In this document: positions 1 through 8,572 of the stretch, one piece after another
How the letters are laid out: each line of letters begins with the position of its first letter
Position numbering within the stretch: position 1 is the first letter of the stretch
NCBI RefSeq assembly: GCF_040361435.1
Contig: NZ_APNL01000005.1
Span: forward strand, 62,001 to 126,000
Source: Salinisphaera sp002433465
GTDB taxonomy: Bacteria > Pseudomonadota > Gammaproteobacteria > Nevskiales > Salinisphaeraceae
Direction: 5' to 3'
DNA: 64,000 nucleotides
Translations under genes and position numbers: made by a program
Notes under the pieces: generated by a model
Told to the model about the DNA's origin: nothing
Database searches by the model: none
The model's input: only the letters and a program-made list of their open reading frames with translations

Positions 1-1
1 C

Positions 2-799
2 GTGCATTTCGATGCCGAGGGCAAGGAAATAGGCCGGATCAACCCGTTCGCCGATGACGAGCGTAACGATTACACCCTGCCGGCAGAGTTCGCCAATCGC
101 CGTGCCAACCGCGGCATGGAGGGTCTGGCCATCACCCCGGACGAGAAAACCCTTGTGGGCGTCATGCAGTCGACCATGGATAACCCGGGCAAGAGCGTCC
201 GTGACCTGGACATGACCCGTATCGTGACCATCAATCTGGACGATGGCAGCGTCGGTCAATACCTGTACAAGCAGGAAAAAAACCAGAACTCCAACTCCGA
301 GCTGGCGGCGTTGAGCGCCACCCAGTTCCTGTTACTCGAACGGGACGGCAGCTTCCTGTATGGCGGTCCGGATGGCCCCGCAGCGGCCAATCCCGCCGCC
401 CAGAAGACGGTTTTTCGTATCGATTTGAGCACAGGCACCAATCTGGAAACCATCGCCACCGGCGGCGAGCTAAGCCAGGACGCCGAACTGGGCTTGACCA
501 TCGACGGCAAGACGCTGGAAGAAGTGGTCCAGGCAGACGGCTGGGCCGGCCTGGCCGCCTACAATATCCTGCCCGTGGACAAACAGCTGGTAGTGGATAT
601 GGTGGCCCAGGTGAGCTACCCCCACGACAAGATGGAAGGCCTCTGGGTGATCGACAGCAACACCCTGGGCGTGCTCAACGACGATGACTTCGCCACCTGG
701 TCCACGGACAGCGGCGAGCTGGAGCAAAAGATGCTCGACAGCAACACTATCGACGGCAACCGTCTCTACATCGTGCCCGCGGACCTGTCCGTCAAATAG
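2..799 (+). CDS. Esterase-like activity of phytase family protein, C-terminal part
   Basis: The gene runs in from the left edge, so only the last 265 or so residues are present. The sequence fits the phytase-like propeller family (PF13449): blocks such as GMEGLAITPDEKTLVG and FLLLERDG are the repeated blade motifs of that family, which in other members accompanies extracellular or periplasmic phosphoesterases. The signal peptide and N-terminal blades lie outside the window, so location cannot be checked. The stop at 797-799 is followed by a strong GC hairpin at 818-850. Substrate is unknown; assignment to the family is fairly firm, an enzymatic activity is not. Confidence 0.75.
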   Translation: MHFDAEGKEIGRINPFADDERNDYTLPAEFANRRANRGMEGLAITPDEKTLVGVMQSTMDNPGKSVRDLDMTRIVTINLDDGSVGQYLYKQEKNQNSNSELAALSATQFLLLERDGSFLYGGPDGPAAANPAAQKTVFRIDLSTGTNLETIATGGELSQDAELGLTIDGKTLEEVVQADGWAGLAAYNILPVDKQLVVDMVAQVSYPHDKMEGLWVIDSNTLGVLNDDDFATWSTDSGELEQKMLDSNTIDGNRLYIVPADLSVK

Positions 800-817
800 G
801 GCCTGTAAACACGGCCA

Positions 818-850
818 GGGCCGGCCTGTTGCAGATGCGCAGGCCGGCCC
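818..850 (+). terminator. Strong hairpin after the phytase-like gene
   Basis: Perfect 11-bp inverted repeat GGGCCGGCCTG / CAGGCCGGCCC (818-828 and 840-850) with an 11-nt loop, 19 bases after the stop codon. There is no run of T after it, so it may be a weak intrinsic terminator or a 3'-end stabiliser. Confidence 0.55.
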
Positions 851-1189
851 CTGTTACGACGAGAGCGCTGACGCAGTGGTCGCTGCGGCACTGGGTCGAG
901 GGCATCTCGACCGCTATCTGAGCCGCGAAGCGCGGCTCGCGCGTGCACGGATGCAAGCCCCGCCCGGATAGCCGTCGCTACGAGCACGCTCTACGTGAGT
1001 CGAGTCGCCTGTGCGCTATCGGCGCGCGGCCCGGCCGCGAACGCCAGGACCTGCTCGCCGATGTCAGGCACGCTTATCAAGGCGTTGCGATCGCTAGTTT
1101 ATGCAGATCGCGGACAGCGAATCGTGTCGCGCGCGTTAGACTCTTGGCAGCGCCTGCGCGCTGTCGATTTCCCACGTTGCGAGAGATTC
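851..1189. other. Intergenic stretch upstream of yceH
   Basis: No convincing gene was found. A small perfect hairpin GAGCCGCG-aag-CGCGGCTC lies at 920-938. The yceH frame stays open upstream to 995, but the extra residues have no family resemblance, so the interval is taken as leader and promoter DNA. Confidence 0.4.
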
Positions 1190-1849
1190 ATGCTGCCCCA
1201 ACTGACCGCCACCGAAGCCCGCGTGATCGGCTGCCTGATGGAAAAGGCCGTCACCACGCCGGATCAGTATCCGCTCACGCTCAACGCGCTGACCAATGCG
1301 GCCAACCAGAAATCATCGCGGGAACCGGTCATGGCGCTCAAGCCGGCCGAGGTACAACGGGCCGCTCGCGCCCTGCGCGATCGCAGCCTCGTGCATATCG
1401 AGGAGAACTTCAAAAACGGCGTGGAGAAGTACAAGCAGCGCCTGTGCAACACCACCTACAACGACCTGCAGCTCTCCAAGGGCCAGTACGCCGTGCTCAC
1501 GCTGCTGCTGCTGCGTGGCCCGCAGACGCCGGGCGAACTGCGCGCACGCAGCGGCCGGCTGCACACCTTCGACGACAACGCGGCGGTGACGACCGCCGTG
1601 GGTGATCTGCTCGGCGAAGACGACAGCGCCCTGTTCGTGCAGCTGCCGCGTACGCCCGGCCGCAAGGAAGCCGAGCTCATGCACCAGCTGTGCGGGCCGG
1701 TGGATATCGCCGCCCATGCCCAGAAGGCCGCCGCGGCCCGCGGCGATGGCGGCGCCTCCCAGGGGCGGATCGCAGAACTGGAAACACGGATCCGCGAGCT
1801 CGAAGCCGAAAACGCCGAACTGCGTCAACGGCTCGGCGAACAGGGCTAA
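1190..1849 (+). CDS. yceH: YceH family protein (DUF480)
   Basis: 219 residues from ATG 1190, close to the 215 of E. coli YceH. The start is set by family alignment (MLPQLTATEARVIGCLMEK); an upstream in-frame start would add about 65 residues of unrelated sequence. The protein consists of two tandem winged-helix domains (about residues 1-85 and 90-165), with the characteristic VTTPDQYPLTLNALTNA and QLSKGQYAVLTLLLLRG segments, and a C-terminal coiled coil (about 185-217, RIAELETRIRELEAENAEL). Its function is not established in any organism; the folds suggest nucleic-acid or protein binding. The next gene starts 54 bases downstream and could be co-transcribed. Confidence 0.92.
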   Translation: MLPQLTATEARVIGCLMEKAVTTPDQYPLTLNALTNAANQKSSREPVMALKPAEVQRAARALRDRSLVHIEENFKNGVEKYKQRLCNTTYNDLQLSKGQYAVLTLLLLRGPQTPGELRARSGRLHTFDDNAAVTTAVGDLLGEDDSALFVQLPRTPGRKEAELMHQLCGPVDIAAHAQKAAAARGDGGASQGRIAELETRIRELEAENAELRQRLGEQG

Positions 1850-1902
1850 GACGCCCGCCAACCACCGAGCGGGCAAAACGATCCACGAATCGGGAGCAGA
1901 TC

Positions 1903-2361
1903 ATGTCGAACGGCGACATCACGGTTAAACCGATCACGGCCGAAGACAAGCACGCCTGGCTACCGTTATTTCGCGGCTACGCGGTCTTCTACAAGGCGCA
2001 GATCGATAGCGGAATCGAAGACGAAGTGTGGCGCTGGCTGACCGACCCGGCGCACGTGCTCGAAGGCTATCTGGCGTGGAACGCCGAGGGCAGCGCGGTC
2101 GGCCTGATTCATATCCGCGAATGCCCGCGCCCGTTGTCCGGCAAGATGATGGGCTTTCTCGACGACATGTTCGTCGACCCGCGCCAGCGTGGTACGGGCG
2201 CGGCGGATGCGCTGTTCGAGTTCATGCGCCAGACCGCCGAGGATCGCGGCTGGCCGGTGTTTCGCTGGCTCACGCAGCACTACAACTATCGCGGGCGCGC
2301 CTTCTACGACAAATACACCGGCAGCTCGAGCGACTTCATCATGTATCAGTGGACGTTCTGA
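1903..2361 (+). CDS. GNAT family N-acetyltransferase
   Basis: 152 residues; ATG 1903 is preceded by GGGAG at a good distance. The GNAT acetyl-CoA site is recognisable: a beta-strand 4 region MMGFLDDMFVDPRQRGTGAADALFEF supplies the R/Q-x-x-G-x-G/A loop (RQRGTGA), and the C-terminal NYRGRAFYDKYTG matches the alpha4-beta7 end of the fold. Such enzymes transfer an acetyl group to a small amine or a protein; the substrate cannot be read from sequence. It probably follows yceH in one transcript. Confidence 0.88.
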   Translation: MSNGDITVKPITAEDKHAWLPLFRGYAVFYKAQIDSGIEDEVWRWLTDPAHVLEGYLAWNAEGSAVGLIHIRECPRPLSGKMMGFLDDMFVDPRQRGTGAADALFEFMRQTAEDRGWPVFRWLTQHYNYRGRAFYDKYTGSSSDFIMYQWTF

Positions 2362-2660
2362 GCGCCGCCTGGCCGGCCATCGCCCTGGACGAGCACCGTC
2401 GCCAAGGCCGGCGCTCGCCGGTGGCTTTGGCCCACGCACCAACCTAGCCCAATCACGCCAGAACGAGATTTCCAGAGCAGGCTTGGAACAAGGTCGCTGG
2501 ACGTGCGGCTCGTCGATATCGCAGCCCGGATGAGGTGAAGCGGGTGAGCTGCCATCGCGCAACCAACTGAGACACAATGATTTAACGCTTACAAGCATCG
2601 TGGACTGAACACCGCGTATGCGGCAGGCTCTCGCGCTTTCCATACCCCAGAGTCAGCCCG

Positions 2661-3464
2661 ATGCGCATTCACCAACCTCTCCAGGCCGCCCTGACCGCCC
2701 TGCTGCTACTGATCTGTTTCGCTTCCCATGCGCAGGCGCCTGGGGGCGACGCCGGGGCCACACAGATCAAGCTCGACGAAGACGTGCTATCGCGCCTGGA
2801 AGCGGCCCAGGCCGATATCGAAGCCCATGGCGGTGTCGAGGCGTTCGCCGAAGACGACGACCACCAGACCGGCTCGTCAACCATGCCCGAGACGATAGAA
2901 CGCGTGGGTGCCAGTATCGACGCCGACCCGAAAAAACACGCTCTGGTCGATCGACACGGCTTCACCGGACGCAGCTTCATACGCGCCCATCTGACGCTGT
3001 TGCAGGCCAAGTACGCCGCGCTCATGGGCGAGGCAGGCCAGAAATCGGACATCGCCCGCCACAACGCGAAGTTCTACAAGGCCCATGAAGCACGCATCAA
3101 GCAGCTCATGGGCCAGCCGGATGATCGCTCGCAGGCCGATATCGATAAAACCGAAGAATCGGCGAAGCGATTCGGCGAAATGGACCCCGACGTACGCGAA
3201 GATTGCCACATGATCGCGGCCGGAATGCTGCCGCTGGTCCCGCTGGGCGCGCCCGGCAGTGCCGAAGTCGATAACCAGCATCTGCGCAAGGTCGCGGCGT
3301 CGCTGACCGAGACCGCAGGCCGTCTGAACCACGACTCGTTACGCGAGCAGATGAACACCATGGCGGATGTGCTGCGCAACGATCCCGGCCACGCCCCGCT
3401 CAAGTCGCCGCGTTTCAAGGCCGCCGTCGAGCAACTCAAGGCCTGGTCCGACGAGAACTGCTAG
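2661..3464 (+). CDS. Secreted protein of unknown function
   Basis: 267 residues with a Sec signal peptide at the N-terminus (basic start, LTALLLLICFASHAQA, probable cleavage after AQA near residue 26). The mature part is hydrophilic, probably helical and rich in Asp, Glu, Lys and His, with one Cys mid-protein and one at the very C-terminus (DENC). No domain was recognised. It is probably periplasmic and monocistronic: about 300 bases separate it from the GNAT gene and 217 from asd. Confidence 0.6.
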   Translation: MRIHQPLQAALTALLLLICFASHAQAPGGDAGATQIKLDEDVLSRLEAAQADIEAHGGVEAFAEDDDHQTGSSTMPETIERVGASIDADPKKHALVDRHGFTGRSFIRAHLTLLQAKYAALMGEAGQKSDIARHNAKFYKAHEARIKQLMGQPDDRSQADIDKTEESAKRFGEMDPDVREDCHMIAAGMLPLVPLGAPGSAEVDNQHLRKVAASLTETAGRLNHDSLREQMNTMADVLRNDPGHAPLKSPRFKAAVEQLKAWSDENC

Positions 3465-3681
3465 GGACTCGCCGACCCGTACGTATGTACCCGCCCGCCG
3501 GGCATGCGGCCAATACGGGCCGCATGTCCCTTGCCTGGGCTTTCAAGCGTATCGCAGCCGCAGGCAAAACAGCCTGCCCAAAGCGTGAACCCGGCGCATT
3601 CCGCCAAAGTTTTCGATTCACGTTAAACTGAGGTCCAAGCACAAACGTGTATCAATCACGCTTAGAAAGGGTTGCTAAAGC

Positions 3682-4800
3682 ATGCTTAAAGTAGGTTTTG
3701 TTGGTTGGCGCGGCATGGTGGGCTCAGTGCTCATGCAGCGCATGCTGGATGAAAACGATTACGAGGGCATCGAGCCGGTGTTCTTTTCCACGTCGCAGGC
3801 CGGCCAGCCCGGCCCGGACATCGGCAAGGACGTACCGGCACTGCAGGACGCCAAGGACGTGGACGCGCTCAAGGCCATGGACGTGATCATGACCTGCCAG
3901 GGCGGCGACTACACCGGCGAAATGTACCAGCCGCTGCGCGACGCCGGCTGGGACGGCTACTGGATCGATGCCGCCAGCAAGCTGCGCATGGCCGAGGATT
4001 CGACCATCGTGCTCGACCCGGTCAACCGCGACGTGATCGAAAAGAACCTCGACCGCGGCACCAAGACCTTCTGTGGCGGCAACTGCACCGTGAGCCTCAT
4101 GCTCATGGGCCTGGGCGGGCTGTTCGAGGCCGATCTCATCGAATGGATGTCGGCCATGACCTATCAGGCTGCCTCCGGTTCGGGTGCCCAGCACATGCGC
4201 GAGCTGCTGGTGCAGATGGGCCAGCTGCGCGACACCGTCGCCGACCAGCTGGATACGCCCTCCTCGGCGATTCTGGATATCGATCGCGACGTGACCGCCA
4301 AGATGCGCGATTCCAGTTTCCCGGTCGAACAGTTCGGCTACCCGCTGGCCGGCTCGGCCCTGCCCTGGATCGATTCACTAATCGACGAGACCGGCCAGTC
4401 CAAGGAAGAATGGAAGGCCGGCGCCGAATCCAACAAGATCCTCGGCCGCGACGGCAACCCGATCCCGATGGACGGGCTGTGTGTGCGTATCGGCTCGATG
4501 CGCTGTCATAGCCAGGCGTTCACCATCAAGCTCAAGAAGAACGTCTCCATTGAAGAAATCGAAGAGCGCATTGCGGCCCATAACGAGTGGGTGAAGGTCG
4601 TGCCCAACAACAAGGAAGCCACCCTCAAGGATCTCACCGCCACGGCCGTCTCCGGCACGCTGACGGTGCCGGTCGGCCGGCTGCGCAAGCTGGCCATGGG
4701 CGAGGAATATCTGGCGGCCTATACCGTGGGCGACCAGCTGCTCTGGGGTGCGGCCGAGCCGATTCGGCGCATGCTCAACATCGTGCGCGAACGCGCCTGA
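3682..4800 (+). CDS. asd: Aspartate-semialdehyde dehydrogenase
   Basis: 372 residues, the length of the long gammaproteobacterial Asd. It reduces aspartyl-4-phosphate to aspartate semialdehyde with NADPH, the branch point to lysine/diaminopimelate, threonine and methionine, in the cytoplasm. Visible signatures are the N-terminal nucleotide loop (VGFVGWRGMVGSVL), the FFSTSQAG segment, the catalytic cysteine in GGNCTVSLMLMGLGGLF (about residue 135) and the substrate-binding histidine region MRCHSQAF. ATG 3682 has AAAGGG upstream. It stands alone, with its own terminator directly downstream. Confidence 0.97.
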   Translation: MLKVGFVGWRGMVGSVLMQRMLDENDYEGIEPVFFSTSQAGQPGPDIGKDVPALQDAKDVDALKAMDVIMTCQGGDYTGEMYQPLRDAGWDGYWIDAASKLRMAEDSTIVLDPVNRDVIEKNLDRGTKTFCGGNCTVSLMLMGLGGLFEADLIEWMSAMTYQAASGSGAQHMRELLVQMGQLRDTVADQLDTPSSAILDIDRDVTAKMRDSSFPVEQFGYPLAGSALPWIDSLIDETGQSKEEWKAGAESNKILGRDGNPIPMDGLCVRIGSMRCHSQAFTIKLKKNVSIEEIEERIAAHNEWVKVVPNNKEATLKDLTATAVSGTLTVPVGRLRKLAMGEEYLAAYTVGDQLLWGAAEPIRRMLNIVRERA

Positions 4801-4848
4801 TCGGGCGTTTATCGCCACCGGGCTATGTCCCGGCGCGCACACCGAAAG

Positions 4849-4879
4849 CCGGCCGCGGATTCCGTGGCCGGTTTTTTTT
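4849..4879 (+). terminator. Rho-independent terminator of asd
   Basis: Ten-base-pair stem (CCGGCCGCGG with CCGTGGCCGG, one G-T pair), 3-base loop, then eight T at 4872-4879. It lies 48 bases after the asd stop and just before the convergent SfnB-like gene. Confidence 0.9.
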
Positions 4880-4900
4880 GTGCACGGCGCAAAACCCGGC

Positions 4901-6163
4901 TCAGGAATAGGCGGTGGGCTCCGGGTATTGACCGAGCAACGCCCACCGCCCGAGATCGCGCAGCTTGTAGTCGATCGGGTCGTGCAGGGTATGGGTGCGC
5001 GCATTGCGCCAGAAGCGATCAAGATTGCGGTGTCTGGCCACCGCGGCCGTGCCGGCAAGTTCGAACAGCTCGCTGCTGGCCTGCAGGGCAATATCGTGGG
5101 CACAGACCTTGGCTTCGGCCACCGCAATCGCCACGCTGCCCCGCTCGCCTTCGCTGATCGAGCCGGCGGTGCCGAGGGCAACCTCGTACATCGTATCCAG
5201 CCGCCGCGCGGCCGAATCGGCCAGCGCCTCGGCCGCCCGCAGGCTCGCCCAGAGCCGCCCGTAGCGATGCTGCAGATAGGGATCCTCGGCCGCCGTATCG
5301 ACATCGGCCGCCGCCCAGGCGCGCGAGCGCTCACGGGTCAGCGCCCCGGCCTTGCCGATCGCGCCGACTGCGATACCGGTATAAAGATTGACCAGCACGA
5401 GCTGGGCCATGCAGCTGCGCAGCTGCATGGCCGGCGTCTGGGCCTGGCCGGCGGCGACAAGGACCTCGTCGGCCCGTACACGGACGTGGTCGAAGCCGAC
5501 GGTGCCGCTGTCGGTCTGGCGCTGACCGATGGCATCCCAATCGCCATGGACCGTCACCCCCGCCCGATCGGCCGGGATCGCGGCGATCACGAGGCTGTCG
5601 GTCGCCGCGTCAACGGCCGAGACGGTGAGCATATCCGCCCCCACCGAGCCGGAGCAGAAGCCCTTGTCGCCGCTGAACACATAGCCGCCGGCATCGCTTG
5701 CCACAGCCCGGCAACGCCGATCACGCGGGTTGAGCGCGTTGCCCCAGAACCAGCGCGCCGAGATCGTGCGTTGCAGAAGCCGGTCGACCTGGGCCGGCGC
5801 GCCATACAGCCGCAGCGTGGCCACCTGCAGATGATGGAAGGCAAAGACGTGAGCCAGGGCGGAGTCCGCGGCGGCGAGCTGGCGCACGATGGCGAACAGC
5901 GCCGGCCAGCCCATGCCGGCGCCGCCGTGCTCGCGCGGGACCGACAGGCCCAGCAGGCCCGATTCGCGGATCAAGGCGTACTCGGCCGCGGCATGGCCCC
6001 CTTCGCGGTCGCGTTCGCCGGCGGTGGCATCCAGCCGCTCGGCCAGCTGCGTGGCAATCGCCGCCCAGTCGTCCGCGGCCGCGGTGATGGGCGGATAAGG
6101 GTGCGGTTGGGCGGCCTCAGGCCGGGGCCGGACATGCGCCCGTTCGATGAGAGGTATGGCCAT
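4901..6163 (-). CDS. sfnB: SfnB/DszC-like acyl-CoA-dehydrogenase-fold oxidoreductase for sulfur acquisition
   Basis: About 420 residues, acyl-CoA dehydrogenase fold. N-terminal helical domain with GLLGLSVPREHGGAGM, central beta domain with GNALNPRD and YVFSGDKGFCSGS, and a C-terminal helical bundle ending LHDPIDYKLRDLGRW. This combination fits the SfnB sulfur-acquisition family and DszC-type flavin monooxygenases rather than fatty-acid dehydrogenases. It is the last gene of a minus-strand set; ATG 6163 leaves 5 bases after the FMN reductase stop, whereas an ATG at 6193 would overlap that gene by 25 bases. It probably uses reduced flavin delivered by the neighbouring reductase to oxidise an organosulfur compound; the substrate is not known. 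Confidence 0.8.
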   Translation of the reverse strand: MAIPLIERAHVRPRPEAAQPHPYPPITAAADDWAAIATQLAERLDATAGERDREGGHAAAEYALIRESGLLGLSVPREHGGAGMGWPALFAIVRQLAAADSALAHVFAFHHLQVATLRLYGAPAQVDRLLQRTISARWFWGNALNPRDRRCRAVASDAGGYVFSGDKGFCSGSVGADMLTVSAVDAATDSLVIAAIPADRAGVTVHGDWDAIGQRQTDSGTVGFDHVRVRADEVLVAAGQAQTPAMQLRSCMAQLVLVNLYTGIAVGAIGKAGALTRERSRAWAAADVDTAAEDPYLQHRYGRLWASLRAAEALADSAARRLDTMYEVALGTAGSISEGERGSVAIAVAEAKVCAHDIALQASSELFELAGTAAVARHRNLDRFWRNARTHTLHDPIDYKLRDLGRWALLGQYPEPTAYS

Positions 6164-6168
6164 GACGA

Positions 6169-6792
6169 TCAGCCGGCTGCCTTGCGAAGCCATTCGCCGG
6201 GCGCGGTGGCGAATACGGTTCGCCCGCGGCCCGGCTCGACGCGGCGCAGCGCCAAGGGCTGAGCCGTGCTCGGCCGCAGGTGGCTGGCGAGTTCGTCCGC
6301 GGCCGCGTCGAGGCGTTCGCGTATGCCCGCCTGGATGCGGTAACGGTCGTCATCGCGTACCAGATCGGGCCCGCTGGCATAGACGCCGCCGAGCACGCGG
6401 TCCGCGCCCAGCGAGGCCAGCACCGGCTTGAGCGCATAGTCGAGCGTGAGCAGATGATGGGGCGAGCCGCCGGCAGCGATCGGCAGCACGCTCTTGTCGC
6501 GCAGGCCGTTCTGCGGAATGAGATCCAGCAACAGCTTGAGCGCGCCGGCAAAGGAGGACTGATACACCGGCGTTGCCACCACCAGCGCATCGGCGGCGGC
6601 GACCGCCTGGATATAGCGCTGAACCGCCGGCGCGCGGGTATTCGCATAGACCAGCGACGCTGGTTCGAAGGCGTTGAGGTCGAATACCTCGGTGCGGGCG
6701 TCATGCGCGACAAGCCGTGCGGCCACGTATTCGATGAGCGTGGCCACGCGCGAGGGCGTGCTGGGGCTGCCGGCGAGAAGTACGATATTCAT
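6169..6792 (-). CDS. ssuE: NAD(P)H-dependent FMN reductase, SsuE/MsuE type
   Basis: 207 residues with a flavodoxin-like fold. The N-terminal phosphate loop IVLLAGSPSTPSR binds FMN, and PVYQSSFAGALKLLLDLIP and LPIAAGGSPHHLL are the SsuE/MsuE signature strands. Enzymes of this type reduce free FMN for two-component monooxygenases. An AAGGAAG ribosome site precedes the ATG. It lies between the LLM-class monooxygenase (112 bases upstream) and the SfnB-like gene, the expected partners. The exact symbol (ssuE or msuE) cannot be decided from sequence alone. Confidence 0.88.
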   Translation of the reverse strand: MNIVLLAGSPSTPSRVATLIEYVAARLVAHDARTEVFDLNAFEPASLVYANTRAPAVQRYIQAVAAADALVVATPVYQSSFAGALKLLLDLIPQNGLRDKSVLPIAAGGSPHHLLTLDYALKPVLASLGADRVLGGVYASGPDLVRDDDRYRIQAGIRERLDAAADELASHLRPSTAQPLALRRVEPGRGRTVFATAPGEWLRKAAG

Positions 6793-6904
6793 GAGATCTT
6801 CCTTGTCGTATGTCGAAAACGGATGGGGTGAAGGCCGACCGCGACGCGGTCAGGCATCGCGGTCGATTCCGATGTGGCGTGCGTTGCGCCAGGCAGACCG
6901 CGGC

Positions 6905-8344
6905 CTAGAACGAGGCCGCCCGGGCCGCTTCGAACGGCTCGCGACGGGTCGCATCAGCCGCGTTCTCGCGGTTGACGAACGCCCTGCGATAGCGCGCTGC
7001 GGGATGCGTGTCCGGCACCCGGGGCGAAGGGCTGTCCAGCAGGTTTTCGCGCAGGGTTTCACCGGCATAGCCGTCACGCAGGCGCCCGCGGCGAGCGAGC
7101 TCCGGCACCACCCATTCGATGAAGTCCGCGAAGGTGCCGGGCGTCACCGCATAGGCCAGGTTGAAACCGTCCAGGCCGCCCTCGTCCACCCAGCGTTCCA
7201 GTTCGTCGGCCACGGTTTGCGGCCCGCCGACCAGCACCGGGCCGATGCCGCCGATGCTGCGCTGTTCGACGATATCCCGGGGCGTCCATTGCCGGTTCGG
7301 GTCCGCCTGGGTGAGCATCGCCAGCACCGAGCGAATCGCGTCGTTGTCGATGGCCTCCAGGGGCTGGTCTGGGTCGAACCGGGAGAAATCCACGCCGGTC
7401 CAGCCGCCAAAGAACGACAGCATGCCGTCGCCGCTGGCATAGGCCTGATACTCGCCGTATTTGGCCCACGCGGCTTCGTCGGTCTCGGCCGTGATGACCG
7501 TAAGCAACGAAAATATCTTGAGATGGTTCCGATCACGCCCGGCATCCTCGGCCTGGCGACGGATGCTCTCTGTCAGCGTGGCGGATTGGGCAATCGTGGC
7601 CGGGGCTACGAACACCCCTTCGGCATGTTGCGCGGCAAAACGCTGGCCACGCGGCGAGGCCCCGGCCTGAAAGATCACCGGCGTGCGCTGGGGTGACGGC
7701 TCGCACAGATGAATGCCGGGCACCTTGAAGTAGCGGCCTTCGTGGCCGATCGGGTGCACCTTGGTGGGGTCCGTGAACACGCCCTTGTCGCGATCGCGTA
7801 CGACGGCGTCGTCCTCCCAGGAGCCTTCCCAGAGCTTGTAGGTCACGTCCAGGAATTCGTCCGCCAGGTCGTAGCGTTCGTCGTGGGCAATCTGCTGCTT
7901 CAGGCCAAGGTTCACCGCCGCACTGTTGAGATACGAGGTCACCACGTTCCAGGCCACGCGGCCCTTGGTCAGGTGATCCAGCGTCGAGAACTTGCGGGCC
8001 AGCGCGTAGGGCTGCTCGTAGGTCAGCGCCGCCGTGACCCCGAAGCCCAGACGTTCGGTGACCGCGGCCATCGCCGAAATCTGCATGAACGGGTCGTTGA
8101 CCGGCACCTGATCGGCATCGATAAGCGATGTTTCCACCGAATCACGATAGACGTCGTAAACGCCCAGCACGTCGGCAATGAACAGCGAATCGAAGCCGCC
8201 GGATTCGAGCAGGCGGGCCAGATCGACCCAGTAGTCCAGATCCTTGTAGGTATCGGCGCGGTTGTCGGGATGACGCCAGGTGCCTGCCGCCTGATGGCTC
8301 ACGCAGGTCATGTCGAAGGCGTTGAGGATGATGCGTTGGCTCAT
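6905..8344 (-). CDS. LLM-class FMN-dependent monooxygenase, NtaA/SnaA/DszA (DmoA-like) family
   Basis: About 479 residues from ATG 8344 (MSQRIILNAFDMTCVSHQ); an in-frame ATG five codons upstream is less likely. It is a bacterial-luciferase-like barrel of the NtaA/SnaA/DszA branch: GTWRHPDNRADTYKDLDYW, SLFIADVLGVYD, AWNVVTSYLNSAAVNLG and VIFQAGASPRGQRFAAQHAEGVF are typical blocks. Relatives oxidise nitrilotriacetate, dibenzothiophene sulfone or dimethyl sulfide with FMNH2. With an SfnB-like gene, an FMN reductase and a CysB-type regulator alongside, an organosulfur substrate is the best reading. It is the first gene of the three-gene minus-strand operon. Confidence 0.87.
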   Translation of the reverse strand: MSQRIILNAFDMTCVSHQAAGTWRHPDNRADTYKDLDYWVDLARLLESGGFDSLFIADVLGVYDVYRDSVETSLIDADQVPVNDPFMQISAMAAVTERLGFGVTAALTYEQPYALARKFSTLDHLTKGRVAWNVVTSYLNSAAVNLGLKQQIAHDERYDLADEFLDVTYKLWEGSWEDDAVVRDRDKGVFTDPTKVHPIGHEGRYFKVPGIHLCEPSPQRTPVIFQAGASPRGQRFAAQHAEGVFVAPATIAQSATLTESIRRQAEDAGRDRNHLKIFSLLTVITAETDEAAWAKYGEYQAYASGDGMLSFFGGWTGVDFSRFDPDQPLEAIDNDAIRSVLAMLTQADPNRQWTPRDIVEQRSIGGIGPVLVGGPQTVADELERWVDEGGLDGFNLAYAVTPGTFADFIEWVVPELARRGRLRDGYAGETLRENLLDSPSPRVPDTHPAARYRRAFVNRENAADATRREPFEAARAASF

Positions 8345-8501
8345 GTCGAGCGGCCTCACGAATGTAAAACGTGGGCCGAACGATAGGCAGCAGGCGCCGC
8401 CAGCGGAAATACGAATCGCCGCTTAACTTGTCACGAATTTCGATTAAGCCGCGCCAGGCCCCGCCCCGAACGCCTCATCGCGGCGGCGCATAACAATAGT
8501 G

Positions 8502-8545
8502 CTAATAAATATTATTTAGGAATATAAAACCTGATCTATATTCCT
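8502..8545. promoter_or_regulatory. Operator-like inverted repeats between the sulfur operon and its LysR regulator
   Basis: In the divergent 228-base gap lies a perfect 9-bp inverted repeat AGGAATATA-N10-TATATTCCT (8518-8545), immediately preceded by an imperfect AT-rich palindrome (8502-8519). The surrounding DNA is strikingly AT-rich against the GC-rich background. Position and symmetry fit a LysR/CysB-type binding site overlapping the promoters of both genes. The binding protein is inferred, not shown. Confidence 0.65.
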
Positions 8546-8572
8546 ATGAACGCTTGACGGGTTCTCTTGGCG

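Noticed and set aside
4748..6262. A 504-codon open frame on the plus strand across the SfnB-like gene
   Set aside because: Antisense to a gene with clear motifs and overlapping the asd terminator; the translation is Gly/Arg/Ala-rich without a recognisable domain.
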